64,000 nt of DNA from an uncultured Eubacteriales bacterium (GCA_934446365.1 CAKSDZ010000006.1:1-64000); one strand, 5' to 3'. Numbered from the stretch's first letter, positions 54,839-63,996 are shown. Numbers and translations are program-made. The notes: generated by a model not told the origin, from the letters alone.

Positions 54839-55768
54839 TTAATTTATTTTGGAGTCCATCCAATGCAGAATATCCGATTCCACCTCATCCCGTCCGACTT
54901 CGTTGAGAATTTCATGGCGCATGCCGGGATAGAGCTTTAATGTGACGTCGCGGACGCCGGCGGCGGATAACCGCTCGTACACCTTTTTCACGCCGCGTCC
55001 GTATCCGCCGACGGGGTCTTCGTCGCCGGACACGATGAAAATCGGCATGTCTTTGTTGACGGAACGGAACCACTTCTTCAGGTTGGCTTCCTTTTGTAGC
55101 TTCACGAGGTCGTGCATCGCAGAGACGGTAAATTTGAACATGCAGTATTTGTCCGCATCGTGGGCGGTGAGCATTTCCTCGTCATGGGTGAGCCATGCAT
55201 ACGGATTGTCGCTTCCGGTTTTCTTGTTGTAAGTGGAAAAAGCGGCCTTATCGGCGAGAGTGGATATATGTTTCCCGCCTTTGACGCATTTTATAAAGGA
55301 GGTAAGGAAAAGACCGAGGTCCGAGGCGGGATTCGGTCCGCCGGTGCCCATAATGATGAAGGCGTCGAAATCCTCCGAATATTTTGCGGCGGCGTTTCTT
55401 GCAATGAAGGAACCCATGCTGTGGCCGAGCAGGAAGTGCTTTTTCCCGGGAAATTCCTGCATGACGGCACTCCCGAAGGCATGTACGTCGTCAATGACGG
55501 TTTTCCAGCCGTCCTTTTCGGCGAAATAGCCGAGTTCTTCGTCGTTTTCGGCGGTGGCACCATGTCCGATATGGTCATGGCCGAATACGGCAAAGCCGTT
55601 CTCGGCGAGATATGTCATGAACGGCTTGTATCGTCCGATGTGCTCGACCATGCCGTGTGAAATTTGAAGCACGGCTTTGATTTCTCCCTCCGGCAGAAAC
55701 AGAACGCCGCGCAGCGTGTGAATTTTGTCGGTGCTGGGGATTTCTTTTTTGAGAATTTGAATGCTCAT
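54839..55768 (-). CDS. Alpha/beta hydrolase, monoacylglycerol lipase-like
   Basis: 309 residues. Serine hydrolase of the Hydrolase_4/PldB group: ISHGMVEHIGRYKPFMTYLAE with the oxyanion loop, FGHDHIGHG, nucleophile in LLGHSMGSFIAR, acid in VSGDEDPVGGYG, and the final His in YPGMRHEILNEVGRDEV. Likely hydrolyses monoacylglycerols or lysolipids. Its place beside fakAB and glpK suggests fatty acid and glycerol recycling. No signal peptide. AAAGGA lies 7 nt upstream. Confidence 0.88.
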   Translation of the reverse strand: MSIQILKKEIPSTDKIHTLRGVLFLPEGEIKAVLQISHGMVEHIGRYKPFMTYLAENGFAVFGHDHIGHGATAENDEELGYFAEKDGWKTVIDDVHAFGSAVMQEFPGKKHFLLGHSMGSFIARNAAAKYSEDFDAFIIMGTGGPNPASDLGLFLTSFIKCVKGGKHISTLADKAAFSTYNKKTGSDNPYAWLTHDEEMLTAHDADKYCMFKFTVSAMHDLVKLQKEANLKKWFRSVNKDMPIFIVSGDEDPVGGYGRGVKKVYERLSAAGVRDVTLKLYPGMRHEILNEVGRDEVESDILHWMDSKIN

Positions 55769-55841
55769 GAGAGTTTCCTTTCAGAATGGTGTTTTTTTCT
55801 TATAAATGATTTATGAATCCTTTGAAAAAGGAGAGAACGCA

Positions 55842-56385
55842 TGCTTTTCTTTGCAGAAAGAAAAGCATCAAAAGAACCGCAAGCCTCCGGCTTGACCGTT
55901 AGTGCGGCCGGCAGCGGTTCGGTGGCGGCTATAAAAGACGACATCTACGCTCGCGAGGCTCGCGTGATCCGCGGGCCGCCGCCGCTTTTGTTGACATCAT
56001 ACCGGATGGCGCTCATACGGCGCGCGCCTTGCGCCTGCGGGCGCGGATTTTCCAGCCGCAGTTGCTTTCCGCACGGCGTTGCCCTGCAATGCGAAGCATT
56101 GCATTGTGATACGATTGATTTTAGCACTCCGCTTTAAAAGGGTATAGATCGCTTCCCAGTTTATACTGGCGGCCTGTGCGAGCACTGCAACACCTTTCGA
56201 GCCGTGGGTATTGCTTCCCAGCAGAAGTTTGGGAGTTTGAGGCGGTAGCCTCAATGTTGCCCTGCAATGCGGGAGCATTGCATAGCACCGTAACTTGAAC
56301 TTATTGCTACACTTTAAATGGGTATAGATCATTTCAAACTTATACTTTGCTCTTTTCGTCGTTTTCTCGTCGGGGAGAAAACGAC
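55842..56385. repeat. Hairpin-rich intergenic repeat, copy 3, with two 90-bp submodules
   Basis: Opens with TGCTTTTCTTT/AAAGAAAAGCA (55842-55867) and the conserved stem CAAGCC-tcc-GGCTTG (55880-55894). The same body follows as in the copies at the start of the window. In its distal part it contains two related submodules, each with a stem TGCAATGC/GCATTGCA (56085-56103 and 56263-56282) and about 33 nt later the block GGGTATAGATC (56136-56155, 56316-56335). It closes with TTGAGGC-ggta-GCCTCAA (56237-56254) between the submodules and with the hairpin at 56358-56385, right against the glpK stop. No credible gene inside. Confidence 0.85.
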
Positions 56386-56399
56386 ATTTCTTTCTCTTT

Positions 56400-57896
56400 T
56401 TAAAGAGAATCTTTCCCCCAGTTCAGGGTGCAGTTTACCGCGCGTCGCCAGCCGTCAAGATTTTTCCGTCTCTTATCCTCAGACATGGCGGGCGTAAAAA
56501 TCTCCGCGGTATGGGACAGCGCCGAAAGCTCTGCGCGGTCCTTCCAAAGGCCGCAGGAAAGTCCCGCGAGAAAGGCCGCCCCGCGTGCGGTCGCTTCCGT
56601 TTCGTCGGTTTTCAGAACATGGATCTCGGAGATATCCGCCTGAAATTGCATGAGAAAACGATTTTTTGAGGCGCCGCCGTCCACTTTCAGCGTATGAAGT
56701 TCCATTCCGGTCGCGTTTCGCATCGTTTCAAGGATGTCGTTTGTCTGATAAGCGATCGATTCCAGTGCGGCTCGGATGATATGATTCCGTCCGCTTCCGC
56801 GCGTGAGGCCCACGATGGTCCCGCGTGCATACATATCCCAGTACGGCGCACCGAGTCCGGCAAAAGCCGGAACGACGTATACGCCGCCGTTATCGGGGAG
56901 TTTTCCCGCAAAATATTCCGAATCCGCCGAATCGCGGATGAAACCGAGCTCGTCGCGCAGCCATCCGATGACGGCGCCGCCGACGAATACGCTGCCTTCG
57001 AGCGCGTATTCCGCCGGATGTCCGTCCTCCGATGCGGCGAGCGTCGTAATAAGCCCGCCGGATTCTTTGCAGGGAGAGGTTCCGGTATTCATAAGAAGAA
57101 AGCATCCGGTGCCGTATGTATTTTTCGCATCGCCTGCGTGGAAGCAGGCCTGTCCGAACAGCGCTGCCTGTTGATCTCCGGCTGCTCCGCAGATCGGAAT
57201 TTCCGCGCCGAGAAGCGTCATGCTGCCGTAGCTGCCGCCGCTTGCCCTCACCTCCGGAAGCATGGAGCGTGGGATTCCCAGAACGGAGAGCAGCTTTTCA
57301 TCCCATTCGAGCGTATGGATATTGAAAAGCATCGTGCGCGAGGCGTTTGTGAGATCCGTGGCGTGAACCCGGCCGCCGGTCAGCTTCCAAATCAGCCATG
57401 TGTCGACGGTCCCGAAGAGCAGCTCGCCGCGTTCCGCCGCCTCTCTCGCCCCCTCCACATGGTCGAGAATCCATTTGATCTTTGTCCCCGAGAAGTAGGC
57501 GTCGATCGGAAGTCCGGTGGCGGCTTTGATGGTGTCGGCGAGACCCTCCCTGCGCAGCTTTTCACAGATGTCCGCCGTTCTGCGGCACTGCCATACGATG
57601 GCGGGGCAAATCGGACGACCGGTGGCTTTGTTCCATACGACGGTGGTTTCTCTCTGATTGGTGATGCCGATGGCGGCAATTTCATCGGGAGAGATTCCGG
57701 AGGCGACGACCGCCTCCGTCATGGTGGCATACTGTGCGGCGTAAATTTCGACGGCATCCTCTTCCACCCAGCCGGATGCGGGATAAAACTGCGTCAATTC
57801 CTTCTGCGCTTTGGCTACGATTTTGCCGTTCCGGTCAAAAAGAATGGAACGGGTGTTTGTGGTGCCCTCATCAAGCGCGAGAATATATTGTTTCAT
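56400..57896 (-). CDS. glpK: Glycerol kinase
   Basis: 498 residues. FGGY-family kinase: N-terminal phosphate loop LDEGTTNTRSILFD (DxGTT; most relatives have Ser or Ser-Ser where this has Asn), TNQRETTVVWNKATG, and the C-terminal FGGY signature region GMELHTLKVDGGASKNRFLMQFQADI. Makes glycerol 3-phosphate for phospholipid synthesis. ATG at 57896 with AGAGGTG upstream. No glpF or glpD neighbour; it stands alone downstream of an intergenic promoter region. Confidence 0.95.
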   Translation of the reverse strand: MKQYILALDEGTTNTRSILFDRNGKIVAKAQKELTQFYPASGWVEEDAVEIYAAQYATMTEAVVASGISPDEIAAIGITNQRETTVVWNKATGRPICPAIVWQCRRTADICEKLRREGLADTIKAATGLPIDAYFSGTKIKWILDHVEGAREAAERGELLFGTVDTWLIWKLTGGRVHATDLTNASRTMLFNIHTLEWDEKLLSVLGIPRSMLPEVRASGGSYGSMTLLGAEIPICGAAGDQQAALFGQACFHAGDAKNTYGTGCFLLMNTGTSPCKESGGLITTLAASEDGHPAEYALEGSVFVGGAVIGWLRDELGFIRDSADSEYFAGKLPDNGGVYVVPAFAGLGAPYWDMYARGTIVGLTRGSGRNHIIRAALESIAYQTNDILETMRNATGMELHTLKVDGGASKNRFLMQFQADISEIHVLKTDETEATARGAAFLAGLSCGLWKDRAELSALSHTAEIFTPAMSEDKRRKNLDGWRRAVNCTLNWGKDSL

Positions 57897-58077
57897 ATGC
57901 GCACACCTCTCTTTTTTCATTCTATGAATTCCATTATATTAGAAATTTGTGAAAAAATAAATATTTTGTCGCATGAATTTGTGATTTTCAGCATTGTTGC
58001 GGGAAAGTTAAGTATAAATCTGTGAAAAATGTCTAAAAATTGTAAAATATTATGTCGCAAACTGTGAATAATGTGTA

Positions 58078-58106
58078 TTGAATATTTGAACAATCTATTA
58101 TATAAT
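58078..58106 (+). promoter_or_regulatory. Promoter of the xpt-nucleoside transporter region
   Basis: TTGAAT (58078-58083), 17 bp, TATAAT (58101-58106). The leader to the xpt start is then about 140 nt, long enough for an attenuator. Confidence 0.65.
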
Positions 58107-58250
58107 ATATTAGTAAGTAAACACACGATGAATTTCGTCTCTTTGCGGACAGGCTATGCCGCGGAGATGACAGATTCTGATTTTGAAAGCGGATATGGAC
58201 TCGGTTCTTAGTCTGCTTTTTTTATTTTCTTTTTGCGGGAGGCTTGTCGG
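58107..58250 (+). promoter_or_regulatory. Structured xpt leader with attenuator-like stem, no recognised riboswitch class
   Basis: Contains GCGGACAGGCTATGCCGC (two competing stems), then AGCGGAT ... AGTCTGCT (7 pairs with two wobbles) followed by seven T. A 27-codon frame (58128-58211, ATG to TAG) overlaps this but lacks a ribosome binding site. The conserved loops of the guanine/adenine riboswitch are not present. The role of the leader is inference from its position before a purine salvage gene. Confidence 0.4.
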
Positions 58251-58823
58251 ATGGAGCTTTTGGAAAAACGCATTGCAAGCGACGGCGTCGTTTTGGGCGG
58301 GGATATTCTGAAAGTCGGAAGCTTTCTCAACCAGCAGCTCGACGTCGATTTTCTGATGGAGCTTGGCGCGGAGGTAGCGCGCCTTTATTCCGGATGCGGG
58401 GTTACGAAAATCCTCACGATCGAGGCCTCCGGCATTGCCGTTGCCATGGCGGCGGCGGCGCATATGCATGTTCCTGTCGTTTTTGCGAAAAAGATGAAAA
58501 GCGCCAATCAGTCCGCGGACATATACAGTGCGCGGATTACGTCCTTTACCCATAAAAATACCTATGAGGCGACCGTGGCGAGGGAATACCTCTCCGCGGC
58601 GGACCGCGTTTTGATTGCCGACGATTTTCTCGCCACGGGAGAGGCTCTTCATGGGCTGATTTCCATTGTGGAAAAGGCCGGCGCCACGCTTGTCGGCTGT
58701 GCCGTTGCGATTGAAAAGGGGTTTCAGCACGGAGGGGACGCATTGCGCGAAAAAGGAGTCAGAGTGGAGTCTCTTGCCATCATCGACGCCATGTCGGCGG
58801 ACGGTATCGTATACCGCAGATGA
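58251..58823 (+). CDS. xpt: Xanthine phosphoribosyltransferase
   Basis: 190 residues. Converts xanthine and PRPP to XMP for purine salvage. The type I PRTase PRPP loop is VLIADDFLATGEALHGL, with KILTIEASGIAVAMAAA upstream and KMKSANQSADIYSA typical of Xpt rather than Apt. GGGAGG lies about 9 nt before the ATG at 58251. It precedes the BMP transporter by 80 bp, consistent with uptake and salvage of nucleosides or purines as one unit. Confidence 0.92.
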   Translation: MELLEKRIASDGVVLGGDILKVGSFLNQQLDVDFLMELGAEVARLYSGCGVTKILTIEASGIAVAMAAAAHMHVPVVFAKKMKSANQSADIYSARITSFTHKNTYEATVAREYLSAADRVLIADDFLATGEALHGLISIVEKAGATLVGCAVAIEKGFQHGGDALREKGVRVESLAIIDAMSADGIVYRR

Positions 58824-58848
58824 GAGGGAAGGGTCTTTTTGTTTTTCG

Positions 58849-58869
58849 TATGTAACGTAAGTTTACATA
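58849..58869. promoter_or_regulatory. Dyad upstream of bmpA
   Basis: TATGTAA-N7-TTACATA, 33 bp before the lipoprotein start. Possible operator; no factor assigned. Confidence 0.4.
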
Positions 58870-58902
58870 AATATTAAAAAATCTTAAAGGAGACACTTTT
58901 TT

Positions 58903-60180
58903 ATGAAGAAAGTTCTGTCACTCGTTCTTGCGGCAGTCATGCTTTTTTCTGTCCTGATGCTCGCATCCTGCGGCAAGGATGAAAAAGCGGACATCACCGT
59001 CGGCGCTGTCTACATCGGAAGCCAGAATGAAGACGCCGGCTACACATTTGCGCATCACAACGGCATCACGAAGGCCATTGAGCAGCTGAAAGCCGAGGGC
59101 TACAACGTCAAGCTTCTCATTCGGGACAACGTGCAGGAGGACGACGCGCAGGTAAAGACCGCCGTCGATGCGCTGGCAAACCAGGGCTGCGACATCATCT
59201 TCGGCATCAGCTTCGGATATCTCAACGCGTTTGATGCGGCTGCCGAGGAATATGAGGATATCATCTTTTCTCATGCTACCGGTTATCTTTCCAACGCGAC
59301 CAATTTCAACAACTACTTCGGGCGCATCTATCAGGCGCGCTATCTTTCCGGTATTGCTGCCGGCTTAAAGGCGAAAGAAGTAGGCAAGGGTGACAACGGC
59401 AAATACAATATCGGTTATGTATCCGCCTACGGCACGCAGTATGCGGAAACCTGCAGCGGCATCAATGCCTTTACGCTCGGCGTTCAGTCCGTTCTCGGCG
59501 ATGAGGCGCAGGTCTATGTAAAGCAGATCGGCACTTGGGGCGATCCCACGCTGGAAAAGCAGGCCGCGGAAGCCCTCATCAGCACCTATAAATGTGTTGT
59601 GATCGCACAGCACTGCGACAGCCAGCAGCCTCAGGTTGCGGCGCAGAATGCCGGCGTATTCGGCTGCGGCTACAACTCCGATATGACCTCCGCCGCACCG
59701 CAGGCGCATCTGACCGCTCCGATTTGGAACTGGGATGTTTATTATAAGCTCGCCATCGAGACCGCGATGAAGGACAGCGCGAACTTCATGAGCAAGGTCG
59801 GCATTTACTACGGCGGCCTCAAAGAGGACTTTGTCGATATCTCTCCGCTTTCCGAGAACTGCACCTCCGATACGGCGGCGAAAATCGACGCGGTGAAAAC
59901 GATGATTCTCTCCGGCGAATGGGACGTTTTCTCCAATGTGAAGCTGACGTTTGACGAGTCCGGCAATGTCGTCAAGACAAACGCCGCGCTTATTACGAAC
60001 GACGGCAAGACCGTTATCTCCGAGGACAACGCGACATATTCCGTCTATGAAACGGATGAGAAGGGCGCGCTCACCGGAAATATGACCGTTGTCGGCGGAG
60101 CGGATTCCGTCGACGGCATCATCAAGGGCAGCATGAACTACTATGTTGCCGGCATTCTCGACGTAACAGAGGCGAAATAA
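58903..60180 (+). CDS. BMP-family nucleoside-binding lipoprotein
   Basis: 425 residues. The lipoprotein signal peptide ends LMLASC, followed by a Bmp (PnrA/BmpA) domain: VGAVYIGSQNEDAGYTFAHH, ADCDII-like DIIFGISFGYLNAF, HATGYLSNATNFNNYFGRIYQARYLSG. The NYFGR ... Y-L-G pattern is the family's nucleoside-pocket region. Delivers nucleosides to the ABC complex encoded downstream. AGGAG precedes the ATG. The family is normally 330-380 residues; this one has a C-terminal extension of about 50 residues. Confidence 0.9.
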   Translation: MKKVLSLVLAAVMLFSVLMLASCGKDEKADITVGAVYIGSQNEDAGYTFAHHNGITKAIEQLKAEGYNVKLLIRDNVQEDDAQVKTAVDALANQGCDIIFGISFGYLNAFDAAAEEYEDIIFSHATGYLSNATNFNNYFGRIYQARYLSGIAAGLKAKEVGKGDNGKYNIGYVSAYGTQYAETCSGINAFTLGVQSVLGDEAQVYVKQIGTWGDPTLEKQAAEALISTYKCVVIAQHCDSQQPQVAAQNAGVFGCGYNSDMTSAAPQAHLTAPIWNWDVYYKLAIETAMKDSANFMSKVGIYYGGLKEDFVDISPLSENCTSDTAAKIDAVKTMILSGEWDVFSNVKLTFDESGNVVKTNAALITNDGKTVISEDNATYSVYETDEKGALTGNMTVVGGADSVDGIIKGSMNYYVAGILDVTEAK

Positions 60181-60198
60181 AATTCAAAGGAGTTCTTC

Positions 60199-61890
60199 AT
60201 GGCAGCTGAGTTCGCGATTGAACTGAAAAACATCACAAAAATGTTCGGCAGTGTGGCTGCCAACAAGAACGTCGACCTTTCCTTGAAGCAGGGCGAGATT
60301 CTCGCCCTGCTCGGGGAGAACGGCTCCGGCAAAACGACGCTTATGAATATGCTGTCCGGCATTTACCGCCCGGACGGCGGCGATATTTATGTAAACGGGG
60401 AGAAAGTTGAAATTACCTCTCCCGAGGATGCGAAACGGCTCGGCATCGGCATGGTGCATCAGCACTTCAAGCTTGTCGAGGCCTTTTCGGCGGCGGACAA
60501 CATTTGGCTTGGCCGCGAAAACCGCCGGTACGGATGGAGGGCGCATGCCGTTTCCCGCGCTGCGGGCAAAAAGGGAATCGGAAAACTGTGGGCTATGGCG
60601 GCGGAAAGCGGGCGCGCCATAGGTTTTTTTGCTTCCGAGAGACTTCTTCGGAAATCCCGCTATTCTGAAATCGAACATATCAGCCGAGGCTTCGGCTTTG
60701 AAATAGACCCGAATAAAAAAGTATACAATATGGCGGTCAGCGAAAAGCAGACGCTGGAAATCATCAAGGTGCTCTATTACGGCGCGAAGGTGATTATTCT
60801 CGACGAGCCTACCGCAGTGCTCACCGTGCAGGAAACCGAAAAGCTTTTCGGCGTCCTGCGGAAGATGAAGGCGGAGGGACATTCCATCATTATCATCACG
60901 CATAAGCTCAACGAGGTGCTTGCCGTCAGCGACCGCGTGGCGGTGCTGCGCAAGGGCGAATATGTCGGGACGGTGGAAACGGCCGCCGCAAACGAGCAGA
61001 TGCTCACGGAGCTGATGGTCGGCCGCAAGATTGATCTTGAAATCGAGCGTCCGGTCGTCGAAAAGAAAAAGCCGCTGCTCGAAATCCGCAATCTCTCGAT
61101 CAACGGCGACGAGGGCTCGCGGGCAATCGACGATGTGAGCTTTTATATCAGGGGCGGTGAGATTCTCGGCGTCGCCGGCATCGCGGGCTGCGGTCAGAAG
61201 GAGCTTTGCGAGGCAATCGCAGGACTTCGCGGCATCGCGGGCGGCGAGATCGTCCACAAGGGAGAAAACATCGTCGGCCTTTCGCCGAAAAAGATCATTG
61301 AAAAAGGAATCTCCATGAGCTTTATTCCCGAGGACAGGCTTGGAATGGGGCTTTCTCCCTCGCTTTCCATCACGGACAACATGCTGCTGAAAAATTATAA
61401 CGAGGATAATCCGTGGAATCCGGTTGTGAACCGGAAGCGCGGGCGCGCCGAAGCGGAGAGCATCATCTCCGAGCTTGGAATCGTGACGCCGTCCACGGAA
61501 ACGCCGGTCAGACTCCTTTCCGGCGGCAACGTGCAGAAGGTGCTGCTCGGCAGGGAAATCAAGGTCGGACCGAACGTGATCGTTACGGCCTATCCGGTGC
61601 GTGGATTGGACATCAATTCCTCCTATGCGATTTATGACATTCTGAACCGGCAGAAAAAAAGCGGCGTGGGAATCCTGTTTGTCGGCGAGGACCTCGACGT
61701 CATGCTCGCCTTGTGTGACAAAATCATGGTGCTTTGTCACGGAAAGGTCATGGGAATCGTCCATGCGGAAAAGACGACGAAGGAGGAGCTGGGACTCATG
61801 ATGACCGGCGCCTTGAATCTTGTCCGGGACGATGCGGAAAAGCATACGGGAATTGCGAAAGATACCAATATAAAGGAGCAGCCGTCATGA
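60199..61890 (+). CDS. Nucleoside ABC transporter ATPase (two fused NBDs, NupA-like)
   Basis: 563 residues. First NBD: Walker A GENGSGKT (39-46), Q-loop HQHF, Walker B IILDEPTAV (about 199-207). The signature reads NMAVSEKQ instead of the usual LSVGxxQ. About 30 extra residues, basic and aromatic, lie between NIWLGREN and FGFEIDP (about 108-155). Second NBD: relaxed Walker A GIAGCGQKE, signature LSGGNVQK, and Walker B NVIVTAYPVRGLDI with Val for Thr. Such sugar/nucleoside-type ATPases normally have one weak site. Overlaps the next gene by 4 bp. Confidence 0.92.
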   Translation: MAAEFAIELKNITKMFGSVAANKNVDLSLKQGEILALLGENGSGKTTLMNMLSGIYRPDGGDIYVNGEKVEITSPEDAKRLGIGMVHQHFKLVEAFSAADNIWLGRENRRYGWRAHAVSRAAGKKGIGKLWAMAAESGRAIGFFASERLLRKSRYSEIEHISRGFGFEIDPNKKVYNMAVSEKQTLEIIKVLYYGAKVIILDEPTAVLTVQETEKLFGVLRKMKAEGHSIIIITHKLNEVLAVSDRVAVLRKGEYVGTVETAAANEQMLTELMVGRKIDLEIERPVVEKKKPLLEIRNLSINGDEGSRAIDDVSFYIRGGEILGVAGIAGCGQKELCEAIAGLRGIAGGEIVHKGENIVGLSPKKIIEKGISMSFIPEDRLGMGLSPSLSITDNMLLKNYNEDNPWNPVVNRKRGRAEAESIISELGIVTPSTETPVRLLSGGNVQKVLLGREIKVGPNVIVTAYPVRGLDINSSYAIYDILNRQKKSGVGILFVGEDLDVMLALCDKIMVLCHGKVMGIVHAEKTTKEELGLMMTGALNLVRDDAEKHTGIAKDTNIKEQPS

Positions 61891-62999
61891 AAAAATATCA
61901 TATCGTAAAACGGAATGCGGTCCCGGCGGGACGGAGGATGCTTTATTATCTTGTCGCAATCGCGGCGGCTCTGCTGCTCGGCGCGGTGCTGCTGCTCGCG
62001 CTCGGTGTCAATCCGCTCTCCTATTATGCCAAAATCGTCACCATCGGAACGATTTCCGACGACGGAACGGTCAGCCGTTTCGCCTATAAGCAGTTTGAAA
62101 GCTTAATCAAGATTTTCGTTCCCCTTCTTCTTACCTCCGTCGCGCTTTCCGTGGCGTTTAAAATGCGTTTTTGGAACATCGGCGGCGAGGGTCAGTTTTT
62201 GGTGGGCGCCGTCGCGGCGGCCTTCCTCCCGCTGAAATTCGGCGTCATCGGGAATACCGGCATCACTTTGCTGCTTATGGCGCTTGCCGCTATGGCGGCA
62301 GGCGGCATTTGGGGCGGCATTGTCGCCGTTTTGAAGGTAAAATTCGGCACGAACGAAACCCTTATGACCTTGATGTTCAACTATATCGCGCTTTACTTTG
62401 TCGCTCTGCTCGGAGAGGAAAAACGAAGCTGGAATATTTTCCTCAATCCCGAGTCACAGCGTCCGATTTTCCGAAGCGTTTGGGATTTTATCGAAATGCC
62501 GGCGATCAAAATCGGAAAATTTTCGCTTAGCTGGTCGCTTATTTTTGCGCTCGCCATCTGCGCGCTGATTTGGTTTTATCTGAAAAAGACAAAGCACGGC
62601 TATGAAATTTCCGTCGTCGGCGACAGCGTGGGCACGGCGAAATACGCCGGCATGAAGGTCGGAAAAATCATGGTGCGCACGATGTTTCTTTCGTCGGCCC
62701 TGATTGGTCTTGCGGGATTCTTTAAGCTGATGAGCGCGGGACCGCTTTCCACCTCCCTTACGGACAGCGTCGGCTGGACCGGCATCGTCGTGGCATGGCT
62801 TGCCAAGCTCGATACCGTCGGAATCCTCGTGACCTCGCTGCTTATCAGCATTCTGAGATTCGGCTGTGCGCAGGCCAGCATCACCTATGGTGCGATCGAT
62901 TCGAGATTTTCCGATCTTTTGCAGGGCGTCATTCTGTTCGCCGTTTTGGTCGCGGATTTTGTGATTCGGTTCAAAATCGTGAAAAAGGAGGAGGCGTGA
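61887..62999 (+). CDS. Nucleoside ABC transporter permease, NupB/YufP-like
   Basis: 370 residues with about nine to ten hydrophobic segments. BPD_transp_2 family: LVAIAAALLLGAVLLLALGVNP at the N-terminus, ALSVAFKMRFWNIGGEGQFLVGA (the EGQ-containing loop that contacts the ATPase), and GTNETLMTLMFNYIALYFVALLG. It starts at ATG overlapping the ATPase stop (ATGA), with AGGAG 8 nt upstream. One of two permease halves. Confidence 0.92.
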   Translation: MKKYHIVKRNAVPAGRRMLYYLVAIAAALLLGAVLLLALGVNPLSYYAKIVTIGTISDDGTVSRFAYKQFESLIKIFVPLLLTSVALSVAFKMRFWNIGGEGQFLVGAVAAAFLPLKFGVIGNTGITLLLMALAAMAAGGIWGGIVAVLKVKFGTNETLMTLMFNYIALYFVALLGEEKRSWNIFLNPESQRPIFRSVWDFIEMPAIKIGKFSLSWSLIFALAICALIWFYLKKTKHGYEISVVGDSVGTAKYAGMKVGKIMVRTMFLSSALIGLAGFFKLMSAGPLSTSLTDSVGWTGIVVAWLAKLDTVGILVTSLLISILRFGCAQASITYGAIDSRFSDLLQGVILFAVLVADFVIRFKIVKKEEA

Positions 63000-63000
63000 T

Positions 63001-63996
63001 ATGGGAATTGAAGTTCTGACCGGCTTTATATACAGTCTGATCGTCTATAACATTCCGCTTCTTTACGGCACCGTCGGCGAAATCTTTAATGAAAAATCGG
63101 GAAGCCTGAACCTCGGCGTCGAGGGCACGATGGCGGTCGGCGCGATGTTCGGTTATCTGATCGGCTGCTGGACAAACAGCCTGTTTCTCGGCATACTCGC
63201 CTCGATGGTATTTGCCGGACTGTGCGGCCTTATCTTTGCATTTTTTACGGTTTCACTGCAAGCGAATCAAAATGTCACGGGACTGACCGTGACCACCCTT
63301 GGCCTCGGCGTTTACTACTTTGTGGGACACGGCGTCAACAAAAGTCTCGGATGGCCCTCGATGCAGGCGGCGTCGAATATCACCGCCGGCTGGAAAGCGA
63401 TTCACATTCCGCTTCTTTCGGATATCCCGTTTTTCGGGAAAGCGTTCTTTTCTCACAATATTTTTATTTACCTCGGCATTTTGATTGCCGTTTTGTCATG
63501 GTGGTATATGAAATATACAAAAGCGGGACTGCGTATGCGCGCCGTCGGTGAAAATCCCGCGGCGGCGGATTCCTGCGGCGTGAATATCAACCGTTACAAG
63601 TATGTGCATATCATTCTCGGTTCCGCCATTATGGGAATCGGCGGTTATTATATGGCGCTTAACATCAGCGGCGAATATCTCGCCAGCACCGGCTGGGTAA
63701 ACGGATATGGCTGGATTGCGGTGGCGCTCGTCATCTTTGCGGGCTGGAATCCGGCAAAAGCCCTGCTCGGCACGTTTGTATTCGGCATTTTCAAGGCGCT
63801 GGAGGTTTACAACGATTCGATTGTCTATGCGTTCCCGAAGGTGTTCGGATGGCTGCATGCGATTCCGCTCAAGGTGTATACGGCGCTTCCGTTTATCATC
63901 ACCGCGATCGTGCTTTTCATCGGCTCCGTCCGAAAATCCAAAAAGACGAATCAGCCGGCGGCAATCGGTATAAACTATTACCGCGAGGACAGGTAA
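63001..63996 (+). CDS. Nucleoside ABC transporter permease, NupC/YufQ-like
   Basis: 331 residues, multi-spanning. Contains LLYGTVGEIFNEKSGSLNLG followed by EGTMAVGAMFGYLIGCW, the permease-family coupling loop, and GLRMRAVGENPAAADSCGVNI in the C-terminal half. Begins 1 bp after the previous stop, with GGAGG upstream. Stop is inside the window, so the gene is complete. Together with the lipoprotein, the ATPase and the first permease it gives a full importer. Confidence 0.93.
   Translation: MGIEVLTGFIYSLIVYNIPLLYGTVGEIFNEKSGSLNLGVEGTMAVGAMFGYLIGCWTNSLFLGILASMVFAGLCGLIFAFFTVSLQANQNVTGLTVTTLGLGVYYFVGHGVNKSLGWPSMQAASNITAGWKAIHIPLLSDIPFFGKAFFSHNIFIYLGILIAVLSWWYMKYTKAGLRMRAVGENPAAADSCGVNINRYKYVHIILGSAIMGIGGYYMALNISGEYLASTGWVNGYGWIAVALVIFAGWNPAKALLGTFVFGIFKALEVYNDSIVYAFPKVFGWLHAIPLKVYTALPFIITAIVLFIGSVRKSKKTNQPAAIGINYYREDR

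Noticed and set aside
58107..58250. Classical purine (guanine/adenine) riboswitch upstream of xpt
   Set aside because: The conserved junction and kissing-loop sequences of that class are not present in the leader.
58110..58730. 206-codon minus-strand frame over xpt
   Set aside because: Shadow of xpt; also crosses its promoter and leader.
60184..61845. 553-codon minus-strand frame across the ATPase gene
   Set aside because: Antisense shadow; the plus-strand gene has Walker motifs and overlaps its partner permease.
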